Assembly: GCF_000230895.2 (NCBI RefSeq)
Contig: NC_016604.1
Coordinates: forward strand, 4,402,001 to 4,466,000
DNA from: Mycolicibacterium rhodesiae NBB3
GTDB lineage: Bacteria; Actinomycetota; Actinomycetes; Mycobacteriales; Mycobacteriaceae
Length of the DNA stretch: 64,000 nt
Direction: 5' to 3'
Positions 26,234 through 33,773 of this stretch are shown one piece after another. Positions within the stretch are counted from its first letter, which is position 1; every line of letters begins with the position of its first letter. The notes under the pieces were generated by a model, which had not been told where the DNA came from, did no database searches, and saw only the letters and a program-made list of their open reading frames with translations. A program made the translations under genes and the position numbers.

Positions 26234-26538
26234 ATCCGGCGAATTCCAGCCACCGCCGAACGGGGCAGACGGCCCGCCCGGGAATGTCCGGCGAGCAGGT
26301 CACCGTCGACGGTGACGTCGAAGTCGAGGTTCAGCCGCATGGGCCTGGTCACTGACTGTCGCCACGTGATCCGTTGCCCGTCAACGGCGATGTCCTGCAG
26401 CGGGACCTCCTCGTCCTTCGCGGTCGCCGTGCCGGCAAGGGCGCCGTCGTGTTCGGTGAACGTATAGACCACGGCGAGCGATCCGATCGGCGTCTTGATC
26501 GTGACGTCCCAGTCTCCAGCGACACTCATGTTGCTCAT
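26230..26538 (-). CDS. Small beta-barrel-like protein, unknown function
   Basis: 102 residues from the ATG at 26536-26538, which overlaps the stop of the DJ-1 gene (ATGA), so the two are co-translated. The sequence (AGDWDVTIKTPIGSLAVVYTF, GALAGTATAKDEEVPL, FDVTVDGDLLAGHSRAG) looks like a single antiparallel beta domain seen in small mycobacterial proteins. No known catalytic residues. Its pairing with a DJ-1/PfpI protein is the only functional clue. Confidence 0.75.
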   Translation of the reverse strand: MSNMSVAGDWDVTIKTPIGSLAVVYTFTEHDGALAGTATAKDEEVPLQDIAVDGQRITWRQSVTRPMRLNLDFDVTVDGDLLAGHSRAGRLPRSAVAGIRRI

Positions 26539-27164
26539 CGCGTCCACACCGTTCCTCGTCGTTCGTATGCGAACAATTCCTCGACCTCCAGTGCGACCTG
26601 TGCTCCGTACGTGCGGTCGAGAAGGTGTAGGGCAAGGTCGAGGCCCGACGTGACCGCACCCGACGTCACGAGATCGCCGTCGTCGACGACCCGGGCGTTG
26701 ACTCCGGTGACGCCGGTGGCCTCGAGCAGGTCCATACCGAGATGGTGCGTGACCGCGGTGCGGCCCTCCAGCAGGCCGGCCATCGCCAACGCGAGTGAAC
26801 CTCCGCAGACCGTGGCAACGGTGACGTCGGGATTCTCCATCGCCTTGCGCAGCAGCGGGATCGCCGCCGATGCGGCGAACCGCGCGAGCAGGACAGGGAT
26901 GGTGTCGACCTCGTCGGGGTCACCCTCGATCGGACCCGAGGCGCCCGGCACCACGATGAAGCCGGGCTTCGCCGGATCGAGGTGTGCGGTGGCCCGCAAC
27001 GCCATGCGCAGGGTTCCGCTCACCACCTCCCGCGGCCCCTCGGCTGACACCAGTTCGACCGTGAGATCGCCGCGTGCCGCCTCGCTGCCCGCGGCGAGGA
27101 CCTCGAACGGTGCCGTGGCATCGAGCGGATCGAAGCCGTCGAACAGCACTATCTGCGCGTACAC
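26535..27164 (-). CDS. DJ-1/PfpI family protein
   Basis: 209 residues from a GTG at 27162-27164 (a TTG at 27215 would add an unlikely 17 residues). The family start VYAQIVLFDGFDPLDATAPFEV is clear, and the nucleophile elbow is TVCGGSLALA with the reactive Cys. HHLGMDLLEATG and SGAVTSGLDLAL are typical of the ThiJ/GlxA-amidotransferase-like branch. Possible roles are isonitrile hydratase, glyoxalase or regulatory domain. It is divergent from a GlxA-type AraC regulator that contains the same fold. Confidence 0.88.
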   Translation of the reverse strand: MYAQIVLFDGFDPLDATAPFEVLAAGSEAARGDLTVELVSAEGPREVVSGTLRMALRATAHLDPAKPGFIVVPGASGPIEGDPDEVDTIPVLLARFAASAAIPLLRKAMENPDVTVATVCGGSLALAMAGLLEGRTAVTHHLGMDLLEATGVTGVNARVVDDGDLVTSGAVTSGLDLALHLLDRTYGAQVALEVEELFAYERRGTVWTR

Positions 27165-27255
27165 ATCGTCATCGTCGGGGAATCGAAGGTCCCAGCACAG
27201 TGGCAAGATCGCCAACTACCGACTAGATATTGCCAGCCGGTGCTATCGTCCGTCC

Positions 27256-28218
27256 ATGCATGTGGTCGCTGTCCTGGCACTTCCCGACACCATCGCCTTC
27301 GATCTGGCGACGCCGATCGAGGCATTCGGCCGAATCCGATTGCCCTCGGGCGCACCGGGATACCGCGTTGTCGTGTGTGGGTCGCAGCCGGAGGTCTCGG
27401 CCGGTCTGTTCCGCATCGCCACCGACCACGGCCTGGACACCCTGGCCGAGGCCGACACCATCATCGTTCCGGGCCTCAACGACGTGTCGGTGGACGCACC
27501 CGAGGAGGTGCTGGTCGCGTTGACCGCCGCCCACAGTCGCGGTGTGCGGATCGCGTCGATCTGCTCAGGGGCCTTCGTCCTGGCGGCCACGGGACTGTTG
27601 GACGGAAAGCGCGCGACGACACACTGGATTGCCGCCGAGTCCTTTCGCGCGCGTTTTCCCGCCGTCGATCTCGACGCCGACGTCCTCTACGTCGACGAGG
27701 GGCAGGTGTTGACCTCGGCGGGCGCATCGGCCGGACTGGATCTGTGCCTGCACATGATCGCCCGTGACTACGGTGCCGCGGTGGCCGCCGACGCGGCCCG
27801 CCTCGCCGTCGCACCCCTGCACCGCAGCGGGGGACAAGCGCAGTTCATCCTCCGAAATCGAGCTGCCGTCAAGCACATTGCGGAGCGCACCGAACTCGAC
27901 GACGTGCTCGCATGGATCGAACAAGAGGCGCACCGGGACGTGACGCTGCACGATATCGCTGCACGCGCGTCGGTGAGCATACGAACCCTCAACCGCCGCT
28001 TCCAGGCCGAGACCGGGCAAACGCCGATGCAATGGCTGACGGGGGTGCGTGTCCGCCATGCCCAGCAGTTGCTCGAGAGCACGTCTTACGGTGTCGAAAG
28101 GGTCGGACGTGAGGTCGGATTCGCCTCAGCGGCGAACTTCCGCGAGCAGTTCAGGCGGCTGACCGGCGTCGCGCCGATGAACTACCGCAACACGTTTCGT
28201 GAGCGGATGGCGGGGTGA
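27256..28218 (+). CDS. GlxA/FtrA-type AraC family transcriptional regulator
   Basis: 320 residues from the ATG at 27256. The N-terminal DJ-1-like domain (MHVVAVLALPDTIAFDLATP, IASICSGAFVLAATGLLDG with a conserved Cys) is followed by a C-terminal AraC double helix-turn-helix (VTLHDIAARASVSIRTLNRRF, then VERVGREVGFASAANFREQF). A TATCGT -10-like element at about 27244-27249 ends only 6-7 bases before the ATG, so the mRNA may be leaderless. It probably controls the divergent DJ-1 gene pair. Confidence 0.92.
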   Translation: MHVVAVLALPDTIAFDLATPIEAFGRIRLPSGAPGYRVVVCGSQPEVSAGLFRIATDHGLDTLAEADTIIVPGLNDVSVDAPEEVLVALTAAHSRGVRIASICSGAFVLAATGLLDGKRATTHWIAAESFRARFPAVDLDADVLYVDEGQVLTSAGASAGLDLCLHMIARDYGAAVAADAARLAVAPLHRSGGQAQFILRNRAAVKHIAERTELDDVLAWIEQEAHRDVTLHDIAARASVSIRTLNRRFQAETGQTPMQWLTGVRVRHAQQLLESTSYGVERVGREVGFASAANFREQFRRLTGVAPMNYRNTFRERMAG

Positions 28219-28221
28219 TCG

Positions 28222-29307
28222 CTACTTCAACTGCTTCTTGACCAGGACCACGTGGGCCATCGGGATCTGCGTCTGCTGTGGCGCTGCCGCCAATCTGCTG
28301 GCGACGCCGGCCTCGAGCTGATCGAACAGCGCTGACCTGCGTGGGTCGTCATGGCCCCCTTCGAGCGCGCTCGCGAAGCTGGGAAAGGCCGCCGCCCGAC
28401 AGAATGACGCCCACTGAGCACCGAAAGTGTCTGCGTCGCCATCGATCTGGTACTGCTTGAAGAAACGGTCCTCGGCGTCGAACACCTCGAGTTGCTCGAT
28501 CTCAAGACTCTCGAATCGCCCTGAGGGCGCAAAGCAGGCGCGGAAGTCGGCCGCGCTTCGTCCGACGATCGGTAGCGACATCCCGCGTTTTTCGTCCTCG
28601 GTGATCACCCCGGCCGCGGTGAGTTCACAGACCGCGTCGTACATGCTGTCGAGCAGCGGGTGATATCCGATCTGGCCCGCCTCGTCGACACCGGGCGTCA
28701 TCACGACGATGCGCCCGCCCGGCGCCAACTCCCTGCCGCGAAACGCGACGAACTCGTGCCAGTCGTGCGCGGCCTGGCGTGCGTACTCGGCTCGAATGCG
28801 TTCGTCGGTGCTGTAGGCGACGTGTAGATGATCGGTGATCGGCGAGGGCACGCGGCTGAGCCATTGGATCGCCCATGAACTCCAGCCCAGATTGATGCTG
28901 TTGGACGGCAGAATCTGCGCGTAGAACGAGCGGCCCACGGCCGAGGCGAAGGTCGCCGCGTCTTTCTGCAGGTAACTGTCCGGGTCGTCGGACAGCGTCT
29001 GGAACGTCACCGTGAAGTCGTTTTCCGGCAAGTCGGTGTGTACGACGAGGATCGAATGGTCGTGTCGGGTTCGCTTGCGCAGCACGGAGATTGCCGCACA
29101 CATCGGCAGTAGGGAGTTGTGGCCGGTGGACGCGCCGTAGTCGGCGATGACGATTGGCTGCGGCTGTTTGGGAAGCGGAACCGCGCCAGCCGCCTTCTCG
29201 AAGAGGGCCATCGCGGCGGGGAGTCCGGCAGCCTGAAGCCGGGAAGCGGCCGTGTAGGAACCGCTGTCCATGGGCTCAGGCCGCACCACGATGCTTGATT
29301 CGGGCAT
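28222..29307 (-). CDS. SABATH-like carboxyl methyltransferase homologue
   Basis: 361 residues. GSYTAASRLQ, PIVIADYGASTGHNSL (SAM loop) and VVHTDLPENDF match the signature order of the SABATH/Methyltransf_7 family (plant salicylate, jasmonate and caffeine-pathway methyltransferases). Bacterial members exist and act on small carboxylic acids. The region LPSNSINLGWSSWAIQWLS is the SABATH active-site stretch. Expected product: a methyl ester of a small acid. It is convergent with the AraC gene (3 bases apart). No biosynthetic partner is evident. Confidence 0.85.
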   Translation of the reverse strand: MPESSIVVRPEPMDSGSYTAASRLQAAGLPAAMALFEKAAGAVPLPKQPQPIVIADYGASTGHNSLLPMCAAISVLRKRTRHDHSILVVHTDLPENDFTVTFQTLSDDPDSYLQKDAATFASAVGRSFYAQILPSNSINLGWSSWAIQWLSRVPSPITDHLHVAYSTDERIRAEYARQAAHDWHEFVAFRGRELAPGGRIVVMTPGVDEAGQIGYHPLLDSMYDAVCELTAAGVITEDEKRGMSLPIVGRSAADFRACFAPSGRFESLEIEQLEVFDAEDRFFKQYQIDGDADTFGAQWASFCRAAAFPSFASALEGGHDDPRRSALFDQLEAGVASRLAAAPQQTQIPMAHVVLVKKQLK

Positions 29308-29359
29308 CGCGACCTCCTCCGATGTAGGGCAGCTGGCGACAACCCCGACCGTAGTCCCC

Positions 29360-30307
29360 TTACTGCGGATAGGTCACCGAGGTTAATCGCTCTGAGATCT
29401 CCCAGAGTCTGCGGCCGTCGGCCTCGTCGCTGGCTCGCGGAAGGATCTTGGCATCGGTGACGCCACCACCTGCGAGCTCGAGGAATCCCCGCGGTCCGTA
29501 GAAGGCACCGCCCTTCGCGTCGGGGGACGTCGCGCCGTACAGCGAGGGCAGGATTCCCTCGTCGATCTCCTGCCACATGAACGGCATGACCTGCCGGCTG
29601 ACCCGGTAGAAGCGCTCCAGCAGAGTCGGACTCGCCTGGCCGTGCGAGGGTCCGCTCAGCTGCAGATTGGTCTTGCACAAACCGGGATGCGACGCGTTCG
29701 AGAGGATGCCCCATCCGTGGTGCCGGCTCCTGCGGTCCAACTCGATCGCGAACATCAGGTTCGCCGATTTGGACTGTGCGTACGCGAGGCTGGCGTTGTA
29801 CTTCTTCTCCCACTGCAGATCGTCGAACCTGACGCCGCCGAAACGCGCGGCAGAGCTGCTCAACGAATGCACTCGTGCGTCGCCCGCCGCGCGCAGCAGC
29901 GGCAGCAGGTGGCCGGTGAGCGCGAAGTGGCCCAGATGGTTGCAGCCGAACTGCAATTCGAATCCGTCGGCGGTGGTTTCCCGCTTCGGCGGCTGCATGA
30001 TGCCGGCGTTGTTGACCAGCAGGTCGATCGGTCTGCCCTCGGCATTGAGTTCGTCACCGAGTGCTTTGACGCTGGCCAGCGACGACAAGTCGAGCGGCTT
30101 GATACTCAGCTTCGCGTCGGGAACCGTGGCACGGATCTGCGCGATGGCCTCTTCGCCCTTGGTGCGGTTACGGATCGCCATGACGACGTCGGCGCCCGCT
30201 GCGGCCAGACGGGTCGCGATGCCGAGACCGAGGCCTGAGTTCGCGCCCGTGACGACCGCGAGCTTTCCGGTCTGATCGGGCACCGTCACGTCAGCCGCAC
30301 GGACCAT
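29360..30307 (-). CDS. Short-chain dehydrogenase (retinol-dehydrogenase-like SDR)
   Basis: 315 residues from the ATG at 30305-30307, with AGAGGAG upstream. GANSGLG cofactor loop, NNAGIM, LSSSAARFGGVRFDD and YAQSKSANLMFA place it in the RDH/WW-domain-oxidoreductase-like SDR group common in mycobacteria. The open frame extends to 31201 but that part is antisense to the TetR gene. It is divergent from the TetR gene at 30401, which is its likely regulator. Confidence 0.92.
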   Translation of the reverse strand: MVRAADVTVPDQTGKLAVVTGANSGLGLGIATRLAAAGADVVMAIRNRTKGEEAIAQIRATVPDAKLSIKPLDLSSLASVKALGDELNAEGRPIDLLVNNAGIMQPPKRETTADGFELQFGCNHLGHFALTGHLLPLLRAAGDARVHSLSSSAARFGGVRFDDLQWEKKYNASLAYAQSKSANLMFAIELDRRSRHHGWGILSNASHPGLCKTNLQLSGPSHGQASPTLLERFYRVSRQVMPFMWQEIDEGILPSLYGATSPDAKGGAFYGPRGFLELAGGGVTDAKILPRASDEADGRRLWEISERLTSVTYPQ

Positions 30308-30347
30308 GAATTTCTCCTCTGCCTCGGGGTTGATGTCCGAACGATAA

Positions 30348-30362
30348 CGGACCATCGGTCCG
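30348..30362. promoter_or_regulatory. Inverted repeat in SDR/TetR divergent spacer, likely operator
   Basis: CGGACC (30348-30353) and GGTCCG (30357-30362) are perfect complements around ATC, flanked on both sides by the direct repeat CGATAAC. A GATAAT -10-like element at 30384-30389 lies 11 bases before the GTG of the TetR gene, consistent with a leaderless transcript. It is probably the binding site of the adjacent TetR protein. Confidence 0.55.
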
Positions 30363-30400
30363 ATAACAAGAGCCCGTTGGTCTGATAATCTCGACGTCTT

Positions 30401-31072
30401 GTGACGTCCTTCCAGCGCGCTCGCCGGCCCGAACAGATGGCGGCCCGGCGCGTGGCGATCAAGACCGTCGCCCGCGAGATGCTCGCGGAGAAGAGCGTCG
30501 CCGAGATCAGCCTGCGCGAACTCTCGGACCGCGTCGGGCTGGCCAAGTCGAACGTGCTGCGGTACTACGACAGTCGCGAGGCAATCTTCCTCGAGGTACT
30601 GGACGAAGAATTCGTGATGTGGCTCAGCGACGTCGAGGAGCGGCTGGGTCGCCCACGCGCCAGAAAGCCGGCATACGCCAACGAGATTCGAGTTGCGACG
30701 GTGATCGCGGATTCGCTTCTGACCCGTCCGCTGTTCGGGGAGTTGCTCGGATCGATGGCTTCGGTTCTGGAACGAAACATCTCGCACGACTTCGCCCGCG
30801 ATTTCAAGGCACGAACGATGGCGCGGATGGCCTCGCTGGCCGAACTCGTGGGCCGTCACCTGCCCTGGCTGCCCGCGGAGTTCACCGCCTTCTTCGCCGA
30901 GGGATCGCTGATGCTGACCGCGGGCGGGTATCCGTTCTCGGTGCCCACCGAACCGGTGCGCGCCGCGATCGAGCAGATCGGACTTCCCGATCCGGGGCAG
31001 CGGTTCGGCGAAGGACTGCGCGTGGGCCTCCAGACGTGGCTGATCGGCGCGGCAGCTCAAACCAACCCATAG
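30401..31072 (+). CDS. TetR family transcriptional regulator
   Basis: 223 residues from the GTG at 30401. Helix-turn-helix at about residues 30-58 (ISLRELSDRVGLAKSNVLRYYDSREAIF). The C-terminal domain is of the TetR_C type with VLERNISHDFARDFK. Divergent from the SDR gene; likely autoregulated through the palindrome at 30348. The ligand is unknown. Confidence 0.9.
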   Translation: MTSFQRARRPEQMAARRVAIKTVAREMLAEKSVAEISLRELSDRVGLAKSNVLRYYDSREAIFLEVLDEEFVMWLSDVEERLGRPRARKPAYANEIRVATVIADSLLTRPLFGELLGSMASVLERNISHDFARDFKARTMARMASLAELVGRHLPWLPAEFTAFFAEGSLMLTAGGYPFSVPTEPVRAAIEQIGLPDPGQRFGEGLRVGLQTWLIGAAAQTNP

Positions 31073-31109
31073 CCGTTTTTTTCGTCCTTGGCGTGACACA
31101 CTTTCGGCC

Positions 31110-31847
31110 ATGAGGCTCGCGCCGCGAATCGCGATCGTCGTTTCCGTTCTCACGCTGATCGCATCGGTTCTGGGGTTCATTGCGGTACTCGTCCTCAACA
31201 CCTTCGTACTCGACGAATACGACGCCTACGGTGAAGTGGCAATCCCCGGCTCGACGAGTCTGCAGCTTCCCGAAGGCGAGATGACCGTCAGCTTCCACAC
31301 CATGACCACCGGAAGGCCGACGAGCGGATTCCCCATCCCGGACCTGAGTTTCAGCATCACGCCGACCGCGGGCCTGCCGGAACCGAAGGTCACCGAGAAC
31401 ATCGGCGGAACCACGGCGGTCAACAGCGATGTGCGAGTGCGGATCTGGACGGTCGACATTCCAAAGGCCGGTACCTACAACGTCCAAGCCGACGGAGCGG
31501 TCGCCGGATACATCAACCCCCACCTCGCGTTCGGGCACGACAGCTCCCGAAACTGGTTGCTGTGGCTCTTCGGCGGCCTGTTCGGCCTCGGTTTACTGGA
31601 GTTGTTCGTCGCGGTGACGTGGTCGTTGCGCGCGAAAAAGAAGGCGCGACTGCTCGAACCGGACGAGCTGGTGACCACCGATCCGCCGATATCAACTCTG
31701 GCGCCCGACGGCCCCTCCAGCTTCACGCCGACCGACCAGGGCGTGCGCCTCGAGCAGATCAGACAGCTGGCCGCGCTGCGGGACTCGGGAGCGCTGACCG
31801 AGGCGGAGTACACCGCCGAGAAGCGCCGCATCCTGGGTAACAGCTAG
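31110..31847 (+). CDS. Membrane protein with C-terminal SHOCT domain
   Basis: 245 residues. An N-terminal membrane helix (IVVSVLTLIASVLGFIAVLVL), an extracytoplasmic beta-rich domain (about 35-145), a second helix (LLWLFGGLFGLGLLELFVAV) and a cytoplasmic tail. The tail ends in a SHOCT motif (LEQIRQLAALRDSGALTEAEYTAEKRRIL), a short helical module often found at protein C-termini in bacteria. Its TAG stop lies inside CAGCTAGCTG, the first element of the downstream repeat array. Confidence 0.8.
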   Translation: MRLAPRIAIVVSVLTLIASVLGFIAVLVLNTFVLDEYDAYGEVAIPGSTSLQLPEGEMTVSFHTMTTGRPTSGFPIPDLSFSITPTAGLPEPKVTENIGGTTAVNSDVRVRIWTVDIPKAGTYNVQADGAVAGYINPHLAFGHDSSRNWLLWLFGGLFGLGLLELFVAVTWSLRAKKKARLLEPDELVTTDPPISTLAPDGPSSFTPTDQGVRLEQIRQLAALRDSGALTEAEYTAEKRRILGNS

Positions 31848-31936
31848 CTGCCGTGCTTGATTGGCAGCTCAGCTGCCGTGTTTGATTGGCAGCTCAGCTG
31901 CCGTGCTTGACTGGCAGCTCAGCTGCCGCGCTTGAC
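31841..31936. repeat. 25-bp tandem repeats, each with a palindrome centred on a stop codon
   Basis: Three full 25-bp units (31847-31871, 31872-31896, 31897-31921) and a partial fourth. The palindrome GGCAGCTCAGCTGCC occurs at 31863-31877, 31888-31902 and 31913-31927. The last copy contains the TGA stop (31919-31921, minus strand) of the metallo-beta-lactamase gene at its centre. The array sits between convergent genes and probably acts as a bidirectional terminator. It looks like successive duplication of the gene's own 3' end. Confidence 0.85.
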
Positions 31937-32545
31937 CCACTCGTCGTAATTGACGAGCTCACCACCAATGGTCGTGGTGTCGCCGTGTCCGGTGTAGACG
32001 ACGGTGTCACCGGGCAGCTTTCCGAGCCGCTCGGAGATCGACGAGAGGATCGTCGGAAAGTCGGAGTATGACCGTCCGGTGGCGCCCGGGCCGCCCTGGA
32101 ACAGGGTGTCGCCGCTGAAGACCGCGTTCAGCTCCGGCGCATGCCAGCACACCGAGCCCGGTGAGTGCCCCGGTGTGTGCAGCGCATGCAGCTCGATACC
32201 TCCGACGCGCAGCGTCTCGCCGTCGTCGACGGTCCGAAAGTCCCTGTCCGGATGCGTCATTCGCCACAGCACATCGTCGGCCGGATGCAGCAGGATGGGC
32301 GCGTCGAGCGCATCCGACAATTCGGGGGCAACGGTGATGTGGTCGTTGTGGCCGTGAGTGCAGACGACGGCGACGACGTTGCGGCCGCCGACGGCCATGA
32401 CGATCGGTCCTGCGTCGTGGGCGGCGTCGAAGACGATGACGTCGTCGTCGTCGCCGACGAGCCAGATGTTGTTGTCGACCTCCCAGGAGCCGCCGTCGAG
32501 TTCGAAGGTGCCTGAGGTGACGACGCGGTCGATGTTGATGGCCAT
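31919..32545 (-). CDS. Metallo-beta-lactamase-fold hydrolase next to mscR (Rv2260-like)
   Basis: 208 residues from the ATG at 32543-32545. Full metal-binding set: THGHNDH (HxHxDH), HTPGHSPG, FSGDTLF and TGHGD. In mycobacteria and corynebacteria this gene follows the mycothiol-dependent formaldehyde dehydrogenase and has been proposed as the S-formylmycothiol hydrolase, which would release formate and mycothiol. The last codons (KRGS-stop) lie in a tandem repeat array. Confidence 0.88.
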   Translation of the reverse strand: MAINIDRVVTSGTFELDGGSWEVDNNIWLVGDDDDVIVFDAAHDAGPIVMAVGGRNVVAVVCTHGHNDHITVAPELSDALDAPILLHPADDVLWRMTHPDRDFRTVDDGETLRVGGIELHALHTPGHSPGSVCWHAPELNAVFSGDTLFQGGPGATGRSYSDFPTILSSISERLGKLPGDTVVYTGHGDTTTIGGELVNYDEWVKRGS

Positions 32546-32559
32546 CAGTGTTCTCCGTT

Positions 32560-32612
32560 CTTCGCGCAAGCGCTCATCAGAAGATCTCCACTCTTCGCGC
32601 AAGCGCTCATCA
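32560..32612. repeat. Direct repeat of 20-bp element, 33-bp period, in the mscR-MBL spacer
   Basis: CTTCGCGCAAGCGCTCATCA occurs at about 32560-32579 and 32593-32612. The second copy ends on the TGA stop codon of mscR (32610-32612, minus strand), so the first copy is a duplicated gene tail between mscR and the next gene. The core contains GCGCAAGCGC, a short self-complementary element. Confidence 0.75.
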
Positions 32613-33695
32613 CAAGATCACCACCGAACGCAGCACCTCACCGGCGTGCATCTTGTGGAAGGCGTCTTCGATGTCGCCGAGGCCGATGCGTTCGGAGACG
32701 AACTTGTCCAACGGCAACCGGCCCTGCAGGTACAGGCTGATCAGGGTGGGGAAGTCACGTTCGGGAAGACAGTCGCCATACCAGGACGATTTCAGTGAGC
32801 CGCCGCGGGAGAAGAAGTCGATCAACGGCATCTCCAGTGTCATATCCGGAGTCGGTACCCCCACCAACACGACCGTGCCGGCCAGATCGCGCGCGTAGAA
32901 CGCCTGCTTCCAGGTCTCGGGGCGCCCGACGGCGTCGATGACCACGTCGGCGCCGAAACCGTCGGTCAGATCCTGAATGGTCTCGACCGCATCGAGCTCT
33001 TTGGCATTGATCGTGTGCGTGGCGCCGAAGCCGCGCGCCCAGTCCAGCTTCTTGTTGTCGGTGTCGACCGCGATGATTCGGCGCGCCCCGACCAGGGCGG
33101 CGCCGGCGATCGCGGCATCACCCACGCCGCCGCAGCCGATGACCGCCACAGTGTCGTCGCGATTGACCGCACCTGTGTTGATCGCGGCGCCGATGCCGGC
33201 CATCACCCCGCAGCCCAGCAGTCCGGCGACGGCGGGGTCGGCGGCCGGGTCGACCTTGGTGCACTGCCCTTCGTGGACGAGGGTTTTGTCCGCGAACGCG
33301 CCGATCCCCAACGCCGGCGTCAGCGCGGTGCCGTCGGTCAGGGTCATCGGTTGTTCGGCGTTGAACGTGTCGAAGCACAGGTGCGGGCGGCCGCGTTTGC
33401 AGGCTCGGCACTGCCCGCACACCGCGCGCCAGTTCAGGATCACGAAATCGCCGGGTTCGACGTTGGTGACGCCCGCGCCGACCGATTCCACGGTGCCTGC
33501 GGCCTCATGCCCGAGCAGGAAGGGGAACTCGTCGTTGATGCCGCCCTCGCGGTAGGTCAGATCGGTATGGCAGACCCCGCAGGCGATGACGTCGACGACC
33601 ACCTCACCGGGACCCGGATCGGGGATCACCACCTCGACCACCTCGACCGGCTCACCCTTCTTCCGCGAAATCACGCCACGCACCGTCTGAGTCAT
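32610..33695 (-). CDS. mscR: S-(hydroxymethyl)mycothiol dehydrogenase (mycothiol-dependent formaldehyde dehydrogenase)
   Basis: 361 residues from the ATG at 33693-33695. Zinc-dependent medium-chain alcohol dehydrogenase: CGVCHTDLTYREG (catalytic Zn Cys), GHEAAGTVESVG, the structural zinc lobe CGQCRACKRGRPHLC, and the NAD loop IGCGGVGDAAIAG. Sequence and the MBL neighbour match MscR/AdhE2 (Rv2259). It oxidises the spontaneous formaldehyde-mycothiol adduct to S-formylmycothiol with NAD+, and can act on S-nitrosomycothiol. Cytosolic detoxification. Confidence 0.93.
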   Translation of the reverse strand: MTQTVRGVISRKKGEPVEVVEVVIPDPGPGEVVVDVIACGVCHTDLTYREGGINDEFPFLLGHEAAGTVESVGAGVTNVEPGDFVILNWRAVCGQCRACKRGRPHLCFDTFNAEQPMTLTDGTALTPALGIGAFADKTLVHEGQCTKVDPAADPAVAGLLGCGVMAGIGAAINTGAVNRDDTVAVIGCGGVGDAAIAGAALVGARRIIAVDTDNKKLDWARGFGATHTINAKELDAVETIQDLTDGFGADVVIDAVGRPETWKQAFYARDLAGTVVLVGVPTPDMTLEMPLIDFFSRGGSLKSSWYGDCLPERDFPTLISLYLQGRLPLDKFVSERIGLGDIEDAFHKMHAGEVLRSVVIL

Positions 33696-33713
33696 GGACA
33701 ACAAGATAGCGTT

Positions 33714-33727
33714 CTCAATCAATTGAG
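33714..33727. promoter_or_regulatory. Palindrome in mscR/LuxR divergent promoter
   Basis: CTCAAT (33714-33719) and ATTGAG (33722-33727) are perfect complements around CA, 19 bases upstream of the mscR start and 47 upstream of the LuxR-type gene. It is a candidate operator for formaldehyde or thiol-stress control. The binding protein is unknown. Confidence 0.45.
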
Positions 33728-33773
33728 GACCGATCGAACTCTCGGCGGGGGATATACCGTTGATCCCAGTGAC

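Noticed and set aside
30308..31201. N-terminal extension of the SDR on the minus strand to 31201
   Set aside because: The region is the antisense of the TetR gene; the SDR has a good start at 30307 with AGAGGAG upstream.
31841..31936. CRISPR-like array
   Set aside because: Units are direct tandem copies with no unique spacers, there are only about 3.6 of them, and no cas gene is present.
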